Assembly: GCA_958439775.1 (NCBI GenBank)
Contig: CAUBWQ010000023.1
Location: 1 to 9,765, forward strand
DNA length: 9,765 nucleotides
Direction of reading: 5' to 3'
Source: an uncultured Collinsella sp.
GTDB lineage: Bacteria > Actinomycetota > Coriobacteriia > Coriobacteriales > Coriobacteriaceae
Below are positions 1-6,647 of the stretch, one piece after another (the first letter of the stretch is position 1; every line of letters starts with the position of its first letter). Position numbers and translations under genes: made by a program. The notes beneath the pieces are model-generated. The model was not told where the DNA came from. It saw only the letters and a list, made by a program, of their open reading frames with translations, and searched no databases.

Positions 1-490
1 TGGTGCACAGCACAAAGATCACGTGCGCCGGCGGCTCCTCAAGCGTCTTGAGCAGCGCGTTGAACGCCGCCGTCGAGAGCATGTGGACCTCGTCGATGAT
101 ATAGATCTTGTACTTGCCGCGCACCGGGGCAAAGTTGACGGAGTTGATGATCTCCTCGCGCACATTGTCCACGCCCGTGCGGCTTGCGGCATCGAGCTCG
201 TAGACATCCGGATGGCTGCCCTCGGCAATGAGCTCGCACTCCTCGCAAGTACCGTCGGGCATGCAGCCGCTTGCACCCTCGGCGCGCGCTGCCTCGGCAT
301 TACGGCACAGCAGTGCCTTGGCCAGAATGCGCGCCATGGTGGTCTTGCCCGTGCCGCGCGGTCCACAGAACAGATAGGCGTGGGACAGGCGCCCCTCGGT
401 GATGGCGTGTTCGAGCGTCGAGACGATATGCTGCTGGCCCACCACGGAGTCGAAGGTGAGCGGGCGATACTTTCGGTACAACGATTCCAT
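1..490 (-). CDS. dnaX: DNA polymerase III subunit tau/gamma (DnaX), N-terminal part
   Basis: This is the clamp-loader ATPase subunit of the replicative polymerase. The visible 163 codons run from an ATG at 490-488 off the left edge, so the C-terminus is missing. Translation opens [20 protein letters not shown], the usual DnaX start. Walker A is GPRGTGKTT (residues 43-51) and Walker B is IIDEVHM (131-137). Four cysteines at 62, 76, 82 and 85 match the zinc-binding module between them. The [13 protein letters not shown] segment (100-112) and [13 protein letters not shown] (144-156) are also family hallmarks. A ribosome-binding site GGGGGAG (minus strand of 496-502) lies 5 nt before the ATG. The gene is divergent from everything else here. 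Nothing in the visible part looks damaged. Whether a shorter gamma form is made by frameshifting cannot be judged, because that region is outside the window. Confidence 0.97.
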   Translation of the reverse strand, partial: MESLYRKYRPLTFDSVVGQQHIVSTLEHAITEGRLSHAYLFCGPRGTGKTTMARILAKALLCRNAEAARAEGASGCMPDGTCEECELIAEGSHPDVYELDAASRTGVDNVREEIINSVNFAPVRGKYKIYIIDEVHMLSTAAFNALLKTLEEPPAHVIFVLCT

Positions 491-605
491 GGGTGCTCCC
501 CCGGGTATACTGAGACTTGTTGCCGCGACGGCCATGCGGTCGCACGGCATACTGCATTCATAATAACCCGTACGGCGAGCCCGCCGCGATAGGAGTCTAA
601 AGAGC
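491..605. promoter_or_regulatory. Divergent intergenic region, dnaX and membrane-protein gene
   Basis: This 115-bp spacer separates divergently transcribed genes and must hold at least the dnaX promoter. The only AT-rich patch is at about 556-566. It reads CATAAT on the plus strand (559-564) and TATTAT on the minus strand (565-560), each one base off the -10 consensus. I found no good -35 hexamer at normal spacing for either, so the promoters are tentative. A short inverted repeat, CGGCG (573-577) with CGCCG (582-586), would fold in the 5' leader of the plus-strand gene. AGGAG at 591-595 is that gene's ribosome-binding site, 10 nt before its ATG. Confidence 0.4.
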
Positions 606-1322
606 ATGGCAGACGCAGAGAGCAACCTCGTTCCCTCCGAAGCAGCCGACCAGGTCGAGGTCGCGCTCGAGGAGCAGGCCGCAGCCGACGACGGCATCCT
701 GTACCTCAACGAGTACCAGTACGAAAACGACCTGGTCACCGACTTCGCCCGCCTGGTCGCCTCGCCCAGGCGTCGCGGCTCGCTGTATGTCGCCGCGGCA
801 ATTGCCGCGCTCATCGGCATCGGCATGTTGGTGGCCGGCGGCAACTGGATCAAGTTTGGCGTCGTCCTGATCGTATTCGGCGCTTTTTTGGCCTGGTGGA
901 GCAAAAACCTGCACCACACCCTCGCCCGCGACTTTATCGACGCCGTCGAGGCCGACGAGTCCATGGGTGGCCGCTATCGCCGCGTCGCCGCCAACGAGGA
1001 CGGCCTGATGGTTTGGGGCAAGAGCGGCAAGTCGCAGTTCTTCCCGTTTGAAAAGCTCGACCACGTGCTCGACGGCGAGCGCATCTTTGTGGCCATGTTC
1101 GCCGACCAGGGCGTGACGATTCCCAAGGACACCTTCGTCCGTGGCGATGCCGAGCAGTTCGGTCCCTTCCTCAAGGCCCGCATCAACAAAAAACTCCGCA
1201 TCGAGACCAAGAAGAAGAAAATGAAGGCCGAGAAGGCCGCCGCCGAGGCCAAGCAGGGCGACAAGCCCCAGGAGACCAAGGGCAAGCAGCGCAAGCAGAA
1301 GAAGAACAAGAAGAAGCGCTAG
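606..1322 (+). CDS. Two-helix membrane protein with YcxB-like domain
   Basis: The protein has 238 residues. An acidic N-terminus (1-50) is followed by two close hydrophobic helices at about 59-78 and 80-98, so both ends are probably cytoplasmic. The segment at about 105-195 has the pattern of a YcxB-like C-terminal domain: a [13 protein letters not shown] strand, a hydrophobic [21 protein letters not shown] stretch in separate strands, and VTIPKDTF (170-177). The last 40 residues (199-238) are a strongly basic lysine-rich tail that could touch nucleic acid or acidic phospholipid; this is inference. AGGAG at 591-595 supports the ATG at 606. No catalytic motif is visible and the function is unknown. 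It lies between dnaX and the kinase operon, 148 bp before the first kinase and with a separate promoter-like site between, so it may not belong to that operon. The family assignment is from pattern memory and is moderate. Confidence 0.8.
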   Translation: MADAESNLVPSEAADQVEVALEEQAAADDGILYLNEYQYENDLVTDFARLVASPRRRGSLYVAAAIAALIGIGMLVAGGNWIKFGVVLIVFGAFLAWWSKNLHHTLARDFIDAVEADESMGGRYRRVAANEDGLMVWGKSGKSQFFPFEKLDHVLDGERIFVAMFADQGVTIPKDTFVRGDAEQFGPFLKARINKKLRIETKKKKMKAEKAAAEAKQGDKPQETKGKQRKQKKNKKKR

Positions 1323-1359
1323 GCCGGACGCAAGGTCCAGACCCCAGACGGAGCTTAAA

Positions 1360-1390
1360 TTGAATGTCGCCCACCTGCGCGTGCTACACT
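1360..1390 (+). promoter_or_regulatory. Putative operon promoter with extended -10
   Basis: TTGAAT (1360-1365) resembles a -35 element and TACACT (1385-1390) a -10 element, with 19 bp between them. A TG dinucleotide at 1382-1383, one base before the -10, makes it an extended -10, which can compensate for the long spacer. Transcription would start near 1397, giving a leader of roughly 70 nt before the first kinase gene. No intrinsic terminator was found between 1323 and 1359, so read-through from the upstream gene is possible. Confidence 0.5.
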
Positions 1391-1459
1391 AGCAGCATCT
1401 ATGCCACCGCGAACGGCTCGGCTCAGCGCCCGCCACTCGCAAACGAACTTTAAACGCAC

Positions 1460-1464
1460 GAGGG
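1460..1464 (+). promoter_or_regulatory. Ribosome-binding site fixing the kinase start
   Basis: GAGGG ends 6 nt before the ATG at 1471, a normal spacing. It directly abuts an in-frame TTG at 1465 that would add only two residues, so the TTG cannot be served by this site. The ATG is therefore preferred. Confidence 0.65.
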
Positions 1465-1470
1465 TTGGCC

Positions 1471-3324
1471 ATGCCGCTTTTCTCGCAACATACCGCCCGG
1501 TTCTCGCCGGACGTTCCTTTGGAGGGCACCAGCTCTCGCGAGCTGCTCAAGCGGTACCAGCCGCTCGAGACACTTGCGACCGGCGGTTTTGGCTCCATCG
1601 AGATCTGCCGCGACACGCACCTGCGCCGCCGCGTCGCCATTAAGCGCATCCCCCTTATTAACGGTGTCGGCATGCCCGCCAGCGACATCATGGATGTCCT
1701 GCGCGAGGCGCACACTGCCGCCATGCTTCAACATCCCAACATCGTGCAGGTCATCGACTTTACGCACGACACAGCCTATGCCTACCTAGTTATGGAATAT
1801 GTCGATGGCATGTCGCTGGCCGAGTTTTTGCACCGCGTGGACGGTCACTCACTTACCTTTGACGAGGCCGCGGCCATTGCCGATGCCCTAGGCCAGGCGC
1901 TCACCTTCGCCCATAGTAATGGCGTACTCCACCTGGACATTAAGCCCGCCAACGTGCTCATCGACCACTCGGGCAATGTAAAGCTCACCGACTTTGGCAT
2001 GGCGCGACTGTCGTCCGCCGGTGGCTTTGGCGGCTCGCGCGGCGGCACCATCGGCTACATGCCGCCCGAGCAGCTCGATATCGAGACCGGCACGGTCGAT
2101 GAGCGCGCCGATGTCTTTGCCCTCGCCTGTGTAATCTATGAGGGCCTGTGCGGCAGCGCTCCCTTTATGGCGGCCACGCCCGCCGACTCGCTCGACCGCA
2201 TCATCGGCGGCGCCACCTATCCCAGCGAGCTGATACCACACTTTCCCCCGGGAGCCGAGGCCGCGCTCATGAGCGCGCTCTCCCCCATGCCGCAGGACCG
2301 CCCCAGCAGCGTCGAGACATTTTGCGACCAGCTCCTTGCCGGTCTGGGCAGCGTGCGCGAAGGCCGTCGCAGCCTGGAGCAAATGGTTGGCGAGCTTTCG
2401 GATGACGAGCAGGAGCTCGACGATATCGAGCCGTCGCACTACGAGGACGACGCCATCGAGGTCGACCCCGCACTCGGCTGGGCGGGCACGCGCTGGAGCC
2501 ATGCGCGCGACTACACCATGCGCGCTATCTCGGCGCTAACGTGCGGCACCTTTAGCTTTTTGCTGATGCAAACGGCCGGGGTCGCGGCGCTTCCCGGCCT
2601 GGTCATTGCGGCCATCGCGATCGGCGCGGCGGCTGGCCTGGCCCCCCAGATTGGCTCGGCCATCTCGGCTGTGGGCTTTTTGGTGCTCATGGCCAACGCC
2701 ACCATGCAGGCACAGGGCATCCTGTCGATGCTGCCCGTCGCGGTGATCTTTGCCGCCGCCATGTCCGGTTGGTGGATCGCCTGGGGTCGCACCGAGGCTG
2801 CCGCGAGCGCCGCGCTCACCTGTGCACTCGCGCTTGGCTGTCTGACCGGCAATACCTTCCTGGCAGCTGGGGTCGCCGCCGGCGTCGCGTCATTTTGGCT
2901 CGGCCCGGCAAGCGCCGCCGCGGCAACGGGCATGGGCGCGCTTTTTGCCCGTCTGGCCACGGTCGCGCTTTCAGCCGGAGGCGTGCTGGGGCTCGGTAAC
3001 GTTGCCGCAGCGCTGGGAGACCCGCTCCTTTGGGCTGCCTTTGTGCTGGTCGCGGCAACTGCCGCGGCGTCATCTGCGCTGCTCAATGCCCATGCCAAGC
3101 GTGCCGATCAGGGCTCAAACCTTGCCGCAATCGCCGCCATCGCTGTCACCGGCATCGGCTGCGCAGCGGCGTCCTGTCTTGCACACCATATGGAAATTGC
3201 CAGCCTTGCAGCCGCGGTCATCGCCAAGGCGGCGGTTGCGGGAATCCTATCCTCTATAATCGTTGGGATATGCCTATATTTGCTCGGATACCAAAGAACC
3301 TATACGGAGAGTGATCTTTCGTGA
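1471..3324 (+). CDS. Ser/Thr protein kinase with polytopic membrane C-terminus
   Basis: A 617-residue Hanks-type kinase. The glycine loop is GGFGSI (38-43), VAIK has the ATP-binding Lys58, the helix-C Glu is probably Glu79, and HPNIV is at 88-92. The catalytic loop is HLDIKPAN (154-161), followed by DFG (174-176), PPE in place of APE (198-200) and DERADVFAL (210-218). All catalytic residues are present, but Leu155 replaces the usual Arg, making it a non-RD kinase. The activation segment has few candidate phospho-sites (Ser181, Ser182, Ser189, Thr193). An acidic linker (about 310-335) leads into a hydrophobic Ala/Gly-rich tail from about 352 to 610, with roughly 8-10 membrane helices and short loops. 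There are no PASTA repeats and no extracellular sensor. It heads the FHA/phosphatase/wall-synthesis operon and overlaps fhaA by 4 bp, implying translational coupling. In mycobacteria no kinase occupies this position in the equivalent cluster. It is a kinase with high confidence; what the tail senses is unknown. Confidence 0.95.
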   Translation: MPLFSQHTARFSPDVPLEGTSSRELLKRYQPLETLATGGFGSIEICRDTHLRRRVAIKRIPLINGVGMPASDIMDVLREAHTAAMLQHPNIVQVIDFTHDTAYAYLVMEYVDGMSLAEFLHRVDGHSLTFDEAAAIADALGQALTFAHSNGVLHLDIKPANVLIDHSGNVKLTDFGMARLSSAGGFGGSRGGTIGYMPPEQLDIETGTVDERADVFALACVIYEGLCGSAPFMAATPADSLDRIIGGATYPSELIPHFPPGAEAALMSALSPMPQDRPSSVETFCDQLLAGLGSVREGRRSLEQMVGELSDDEQELDDIEPSHYEDDAIEVDPALGWAGTRWSHARDYTMRAISALTCGTFSFLLMQTAGVAALPGLVIAAIAIGAAAGLAPQIGSAISAVGFLVLMANATMQAQGILSMLPVAVIFAAAMSGWWIAWGRTEAAASAALTCALALGCLTGNTFLAAGVAAGVASFWLGPASAAAATGMGALFARLATVALSAGGVLGLGNVAAALGDPLLWAAFVLVAATAAASSALLNAHAKRADQGSNLAAIAAIAVTGIGCAAASCLAHHMEIASLAAAVIAKAAVAGILSSIIVGICLYLLGYQRTYTESDLS

Positions 3325-4334
3325 ACTTCCTGAACATCTTCGAGGACCACGTGGCCGGCATCTTCGGTGCCACCCGTGCCCCGTTCTCCTTTAAGAAGCT
3401 TGCCAAGCAGGCCGCTCGCGACATGGAGGATCAGACTCTGGTGATTAACGGCGTCAACACGGCGCCGGCACTCTATACCATCCTTATCGCCGCCGACGAC
3501 GATCCCATGCTCGCCCCGTTCTACCCCGAGCTTTCGCGCGAGGTCCGCGAGTTTGTGAAGGCGCAGGCCGAAAAGCGCCGCTATGTCTTTGTCGGCGAGC
3601 CCCTCGTGCGCTTTATGATCGATCCGCAGCTGCGCGCCGGCAAGTTCTCGGTCTTTGCCGAGAACGTCGATGCCCCCACGCTCGGCCGCCTGTACGAAGA
3701 AGAGCGCGCCTATCAAAACGGCCTGGGCCAGAACAACTCCGCGGCAAGCCGTGCCGCCAGCGCCCCGCGCGCCGGCCAGCAGCAGTTTGCTGCCCCGCAG
3801 CAGCAGCGCCCCGCCGCCATGCCCCAGCAGCAGCCGACGCCTCGCGCCGCCGCTCCCGACCCGCTTGCCGTGGCAGACCCCTTCGCGCCTAGCGTCCCCG
3901 ACCCCGCCGCCGCACCCATCCCGGTGCCTCAGACCGTCTCGCGCGACGCGCTTGCCGGCATGGGCGGAGCCGCCGCGACCGGTGCCGCCGTGGGCCTAGG
4001 CGCCGCAGCCGGCATCGCCTCCAACATGGCGAGCACTCGCGCCCCGCAGCGCCCGCTCGCCCAGCTCGTCGACGTCGTGAGCGGCGAGAGCCATAGCATC
4101 ACCTCCGCACAGGTGACCATCGGTCGCGAGCGCTCAGTTTCCGACATTGCCCTGCGCGACCCCAACGTGTCGCGCCGCCACGCCCAGCTCACCTTTACGG
4201 GCTCGGATTGGTCGATCGAGGACCTCAATTCCACCAACGGCACGCTCGTCAACAACCGCCGCATTACGCGCTGCCCGCTGCGCAACGGCGATCTGCTGAC
4301 GTTTGGCCTGAGCACCTTTGAATTTAGGGGATAG
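3321..4334 (+). CDS. fhaA: FhaA-type protein: DUF3662 plus FHA domain
   Basis: A 337-residue cytoplasmic phosphothreonine reader. Residues 1-115 match the FhaA N-terminal domain (DUF3662), opening MNFLNIFEDHVAGIFGATRA and including VREFVKAQAEKRRYVFVGEP. Then comes a Gln/Ala/Pro-rich disordered linker (about 128-208) and a small-residue segment (210-239). The C-terminal FHA domain spans about 246-337. Its ligand-binding residues are intact: Gly268-Arg269, Ser284-Arg-Arg-His287 and NSTNGT (303-308). The start is GTG at 3321, overlapping the kinase stop as GTGA. GGAG at 3306-3309 is 11 nt upstream, rather far, so coupling to the kinase probably matters. The mycobacterial relative binds phosphorylated wall-synthesis partners and lies in the same relative position. 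The linker is much shorter here than in Mycobacterium tuberculosis FhaA. Confidence 0.93.
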   Translation: MNFLNIFEDHVAGIFGATRAPFSFKKLAKQAARDMEDQTLVINGVNTAPALYTILIAADDDPMLAPFYPELSREVREFVKAQAEKRRYVFVGEPLVRFMIDPQLRAGKFSVFAENVDAPTLGRLYEEERAYQNGLGQNNSAASRAASAPRAGQQQFAAPQQQRPAAMPQQQPTPRAAAPDPLAVADPFAPSVPDPAAAPIPVPQTVSRDALAGMGGAAATGAAVGLGAAAGIASNMASTRAPQRPLAQLVDVVSGESHSITSAQVTIGRERSVSDIALRDPNVSRRHAQLTFTGSDWSIEDLNSTNGTLVNNRRITRCPLRNGDLLTFGLSTFEFRG

Positions 4335-4340
4335 TCGCTT

Positions 4341-4757
4341 ATGAACATCGATATCGTCCTTTTTGCAGGCCGCATCGTCCTGGTCGCCCTGCTCTATATC
4401 TTCTTGTTCGCCGTCATGAAGACCGGCGTGGGACTTGTGCGTGGACAGCGCCGCGACTCGGCTATCTGGACGATCGATGTGGACAAGGGTCCGCGCGGTA
4501 TCCGCGGCATTCACGTAGACATGCTCGGCCCCGTCATCGTCGGTCGCTCGCCATCTTCGGACATCTGCATCAACGAACCGTTCGTTTCGGCCTCGCACGC
4601 GCGCTTTTCGCTGCAGGGCCCGGCGCTCATCATCGAGGACCTCAACTCACTTAACGGCACGCTCGTCAACGGCCGCCAGCTCGTGGAGCCCGCGACGCTG
4701 CGTGAGGGCGACGAAGTCCAGATTGGCGACGTGGTCATGAAGGTGAACCGTCGATGA
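4341..4757 (+). CDS. fhaB: FhaB-type membrane-anchored FHA protein
   Basis: A 138-residue protein with one N-terminal membrane helix (about 5-26) and a cytoplasmic FHA domain (about 57-138), the same architecture as mycobacterial FhaB. Phosphothreonine-binding signatures are present: Gly68-Arg69, Ser83 and His86 in the SxxH position, and Asn105-Gly106-Thr107 in SLNGT. It would dock phosphorylated proteins at the membrane, plausibly the SEDS-PBP fusion encoded two genes downstream; that partner is inferred from family knowledge. AGGGGA at 4326-4331 lies 9 nt before the ATG and overlaps the end of fhaA, which stops 6 bp earlier. Its stop overlaps the phosphatase start as ATGA. The length is normal for the family and no defects are visible. 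Confidence 0.93.
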   Translation: MNIDIVLFAGRIVLVALLYIFLFAVMKTGVGLVRGQRRDSAIWTIDVDKGPRGIRGIHVDMLGPVIVGRSPSSDICINEPFVSASHARFSLQGPALIIEDLNSLNGTLVNGRQLVEPATLREGDEVQIGDVVMKVNRR

Positions 4758-6631
4758 TCGACGAGGAGAACAAGTCCGCAATTATGACCGAGGCACCGGC
4801 TGCCGCCACAGCCACGCCGGCCCACGCCGCTCCGGCGGGCTCCGCACCCGTGGAACCCGAGGACACCGTGTTCTCCCTGCCTCTTTCGCATGTAACGCAT
4901 GATATTTCGGATCTCGCCGATAACGAGGACGAAGAGGATGCCGTAGCGGCGCCCATCGGCGCACATGCTGCGGAACAGCCCACAGCGCCCGAAGCAACCC
5001 CGGCGCCGGCTCACTTTGCAGAGCCCGTCGCCGCGGCAATCAACGAGAGCGCTGCGGTGTTTGCGGCACCCGAGCCCGCCGCGCCGGCGTTTACGCCGGC
5101 GCCCGAGGCAGGGCCATCCCCCGAGGACGGCCCTGCGCCCGCAAGCGAGTCCGATGCCGTGGCCGAGCCCGCCGCCCAGTCGCAAAGCACGCCCGCGCCG
5201 TCGCACTTTTCGACGCCCGAGCCTATAGACGTCAGCCCGCAAGACGACGAGTCGACCGCCCGCGTGTCCGAGGAGCCCGGCTCCCCGGACACCGGCGATT
5301 CTGAATCAAACGCCGAGACCGACACCGTCTCTCCCGGTGACACCGCCGAGATCGACGTTGCCGCCGTTGAGGCCAAGCTCAAAGACCCCGGCTCGACCAT
5401 GAGCTTTGAGCCCCTGACCGAGGAGCGCATCGAGACTGACTCGACCTATGATGCCGGCACCACCACACAACTCATGTGGGGCGCCCGCTCCGACGTTGGC
5501 TGCGTGCGCCCGCACAATGAGGATTCCTACCTGGTGCAGTCGCCGCTCTTTTGCGTATGCGACGGCATGGGCGGTCACGCCGCCGGCGAGGTAGCCTCTT
5601 CCATCGCCGTCGAGACTATTGCCAAGACGGCCCCGCAGTCCGCCGACGCAGCACGCCTGGCCGCAGCCGTCGAGGCAGCCAACGCCGCCGTAATCGAGGC
5701 GGCCATGAACGGCCTGGGTAAGCCCGGCATGGGCTGCACAGCCACCTGCGCCTATATCGAAAACGACACGCTCGCCATCGCCCACGTGGGTGATTCTCGC
5801 GCCTACCTGCTCCACGAGGGCACGCTCATCCGCGTGACCCGCGACCACTCCTATGTGGAAGAGCTCGTGGACGCCGGCGAGATTACGGCAGACGAGGCTC
5901 GCGTCCACCCCAACCGTTCGGTCATCACCCGTGCACTGGGCTCGGACCCCGCCATGTATGCCGACCACTTCACTCTGCATATCGAGGAAGGCGACCGCCT
6001 GATCCTGTGCTCCGACGGCCTTTCGAGCATGATTCCCGATAGCGATATCGAGAACATCGCCACGCAGTCCTCAACCGCGCAAATCTGCGTCGACAACCTA
6101 GTGGACGCGGCGCTTGCCGCCGGCGGCCACGACAACGTGACCGTAGTAGTCGTTGACCTGGTTGACGATGGCGTTATGCGCGAGGCGCAACGCGTGCGTC
6201 GCCGCAACATTACTATCGCCGCCATCCTGGCCCTCGTCTTTGTGCTGGCAGCTGGCATCTGGGCCTACACGGGTGTCACCGGCTCGTACTACCTGGGTAC
6301 CTACCAGGGCAATGTCGCCGTCTGGCGCGGCCTGCCCGGCAAGCCGCTCGGACTCAAGCTCCACTGGCTCGAAAGCGAAACCAGCATTAAGCTGTCCGAT
6401 CTGCCCGAAGACACGCAAAACCGCCTCAAGGCTGGCATTCCGCAAACAAGTGTCGACGATGCGCAGGACACGATATCCAAGTACCGCCACCAGATCGACG
6501 AGGAGCAGACCCGCCAGGTGATCGACGCGCAAGCGATTCGCGACAACACCAATCAGGGATCGACCTCCGAATCAGATTCCGAGAAAACCGCCGAACAGTC
6601 CGCCGAGGCCGAAGCCTCCGATAAGAATTAG
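4754..6631 (+). CDS. pstP: PP2C Ser/Thr phosphatase (PstP type) with long N-terminal extension
   Basis: A 625-residue membrane phosphatase that should reverse kinase marks in this operon. Residues 1 to about 215 are low-complexity Ala/Pro/Glu/Asp-rich sequence, absent from mycobacterial PstP, which begins almost at the catalytic domain. The PP2C domain (about 240-475) has the full metal-binding set: ARSDVG (244-249), NED (255-257), DGMGGHAAGE from Asp270, HVGDSRAYL with Asp347, CSDGLS with Asp421, and HDNVT with Asp460. A single membrane helix follows (about 486-508). The outer segment (about 510-595) resembles the PstP extracytoplasmic part, with GSYYLGTYQGNVAVWRGLPG and the LKLHWLES stretch, and ends in a Ser/Glu-rich tail. 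AAGGTGA at 4740-4746 is 7 nt before the ATG, which overlaps the fhaB stop by 4 bp. A TTTQL motif (236-240) just before the catalytic domain is a possible kinase or FHA site. No ribosome-binding site precedes the internal Met216, so the extension is probably translated. Confidence 0.95.
   Translation: MIDEENKSAIMTEAPAAATATPAHAAPAGSAPVEPEDTVFSLPLSHVTHDISDLADNEDEEDAVAAPIGAHAAEQPTAPEATPAPAHFAEPVAAAINESAAVFAAPEPAAPAFTPAPEAGPSPEDGPAPASESDAVAEPAAQSQSTPAPSHFSTPEPIDVSPQDDESTARVSEEPGSPDTGDSESNAETDTVSPGDTAEIDVAAVEAKLKDPGSTMSFEPLTEERIETDSTYDAGTTTQLMWGARSDVGCVRPHNEDSYLVQSPLFCVCDGMGGHAAGEVASSIAVETIAKTAPQSADAARLAAAVEAANAAVIEAAMNGLGKPGMGCTATCAYIENDTLAIAHVGDSRAYLLHEGTLIRVTRDHSYVEELVDAGEITADEARVHPNRSVITRALGSDPAMYADHFTLHIEEGDRLILCSDGLSSMIPDSDIENIATQSSTAQICVDNLVDAALAAGGHDNVTVVVVDLVDDGVMREAQRVRRRNITIAAILALVFVLAAGIWAYTGVTGSYYLGTYQGNVAVWRGLPGKPLGLKLHWLESETSIKLSDLPEDTQNRLKAGIPQTSVDDAQDTISKYRHQIDEEQTRQVIDAQAIRDNTNQGSTSESDSEKTAEQSAEAEASDKN
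5081..5102. repeat. Strong inverted repeat inside the phosphatase gene
   Basis: Two perfect 10-base arms (GCGCCGGCGT at 5081-5090, ACGCCGGCGC at 5093-5102) flank a TT spacer. In RNA this would give about nine GC-rich base pairs closed by a TTTA loop. It lies in the region coding for the low-complexity extension and is read through in frame, encoding an AFTPAP stretch. There is no U-run after it, so it is not an intrinsic terminator. Confidence 0.7.
5108..5136. repeat. Second adjacent inverted repeat in the phosphatase gene
   Basis: GCAGGGCC (5108-5115) pairs perfectly with GGCCCTGC (5129-5136) around a 13-base loop. After one mismatch, three further inner pairs (5117-5119 with 5125-5127) are possible. 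It starts only 6 bases after the preceding inverted repeat, so the mRNA could form two stem-loops in tandem within the extension-coding region. Confidence 0.6.
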
Positions 6632-6639
6632 AAAGGGAG
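6632..6639 (+). promoter_or_regulatory. Ribosome-binding site fixing the fusion-gene start
   Basis: AAAGGGAG ends 8 nt before the ATG at 6648. An in-frame GTG at 6639 lies within the ribosome-binding site itself and is therefore an unlikely start. Confidence 0.75.
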
Positions 6640-6647
6640 TGCCGCTT

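Noticed and set aside
23..592. 189-codon plus-strand frame opposite dnaX
   Set aside because: The minus strand encodes unmistakable DnaX with Walker A, Walker B and zinc cysteines; this frame has no motif.
794..809. Perfect 16-bp palindrome CGCGGCAATTGCCGCG, with a near copy at 3051-3066
   Set aside because: Both encode runs of alanine in membrane helices (gcc-gcg-gca codons); codon bias explains them better than a binding site.
1465..1470. TTG as kinase start codon
   Set aside because: It directly abuts the ribosome-binding site; the ATG at 1471 has correct spacing.
1888..2502. 204-codon minus-strand frame opposite the kinase, with similar ones at 5306-5980 and 4511-5242
   Set aside because: All lie antisense to well-supported genes, lack recognisable domains and are expected in GC-rich DNA.
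5081..5136. Intrinsic terminator between fhaB and the phosphatase catalytic region
   Set aside because: The stems are strong but no U-run follows and the reading frame continues through them.
6639..6647. GTG as start of the fusion gene
   Set aside because: It overlaps the AAAGGGAG ribosome-binding site that serves the ATG at 6648.
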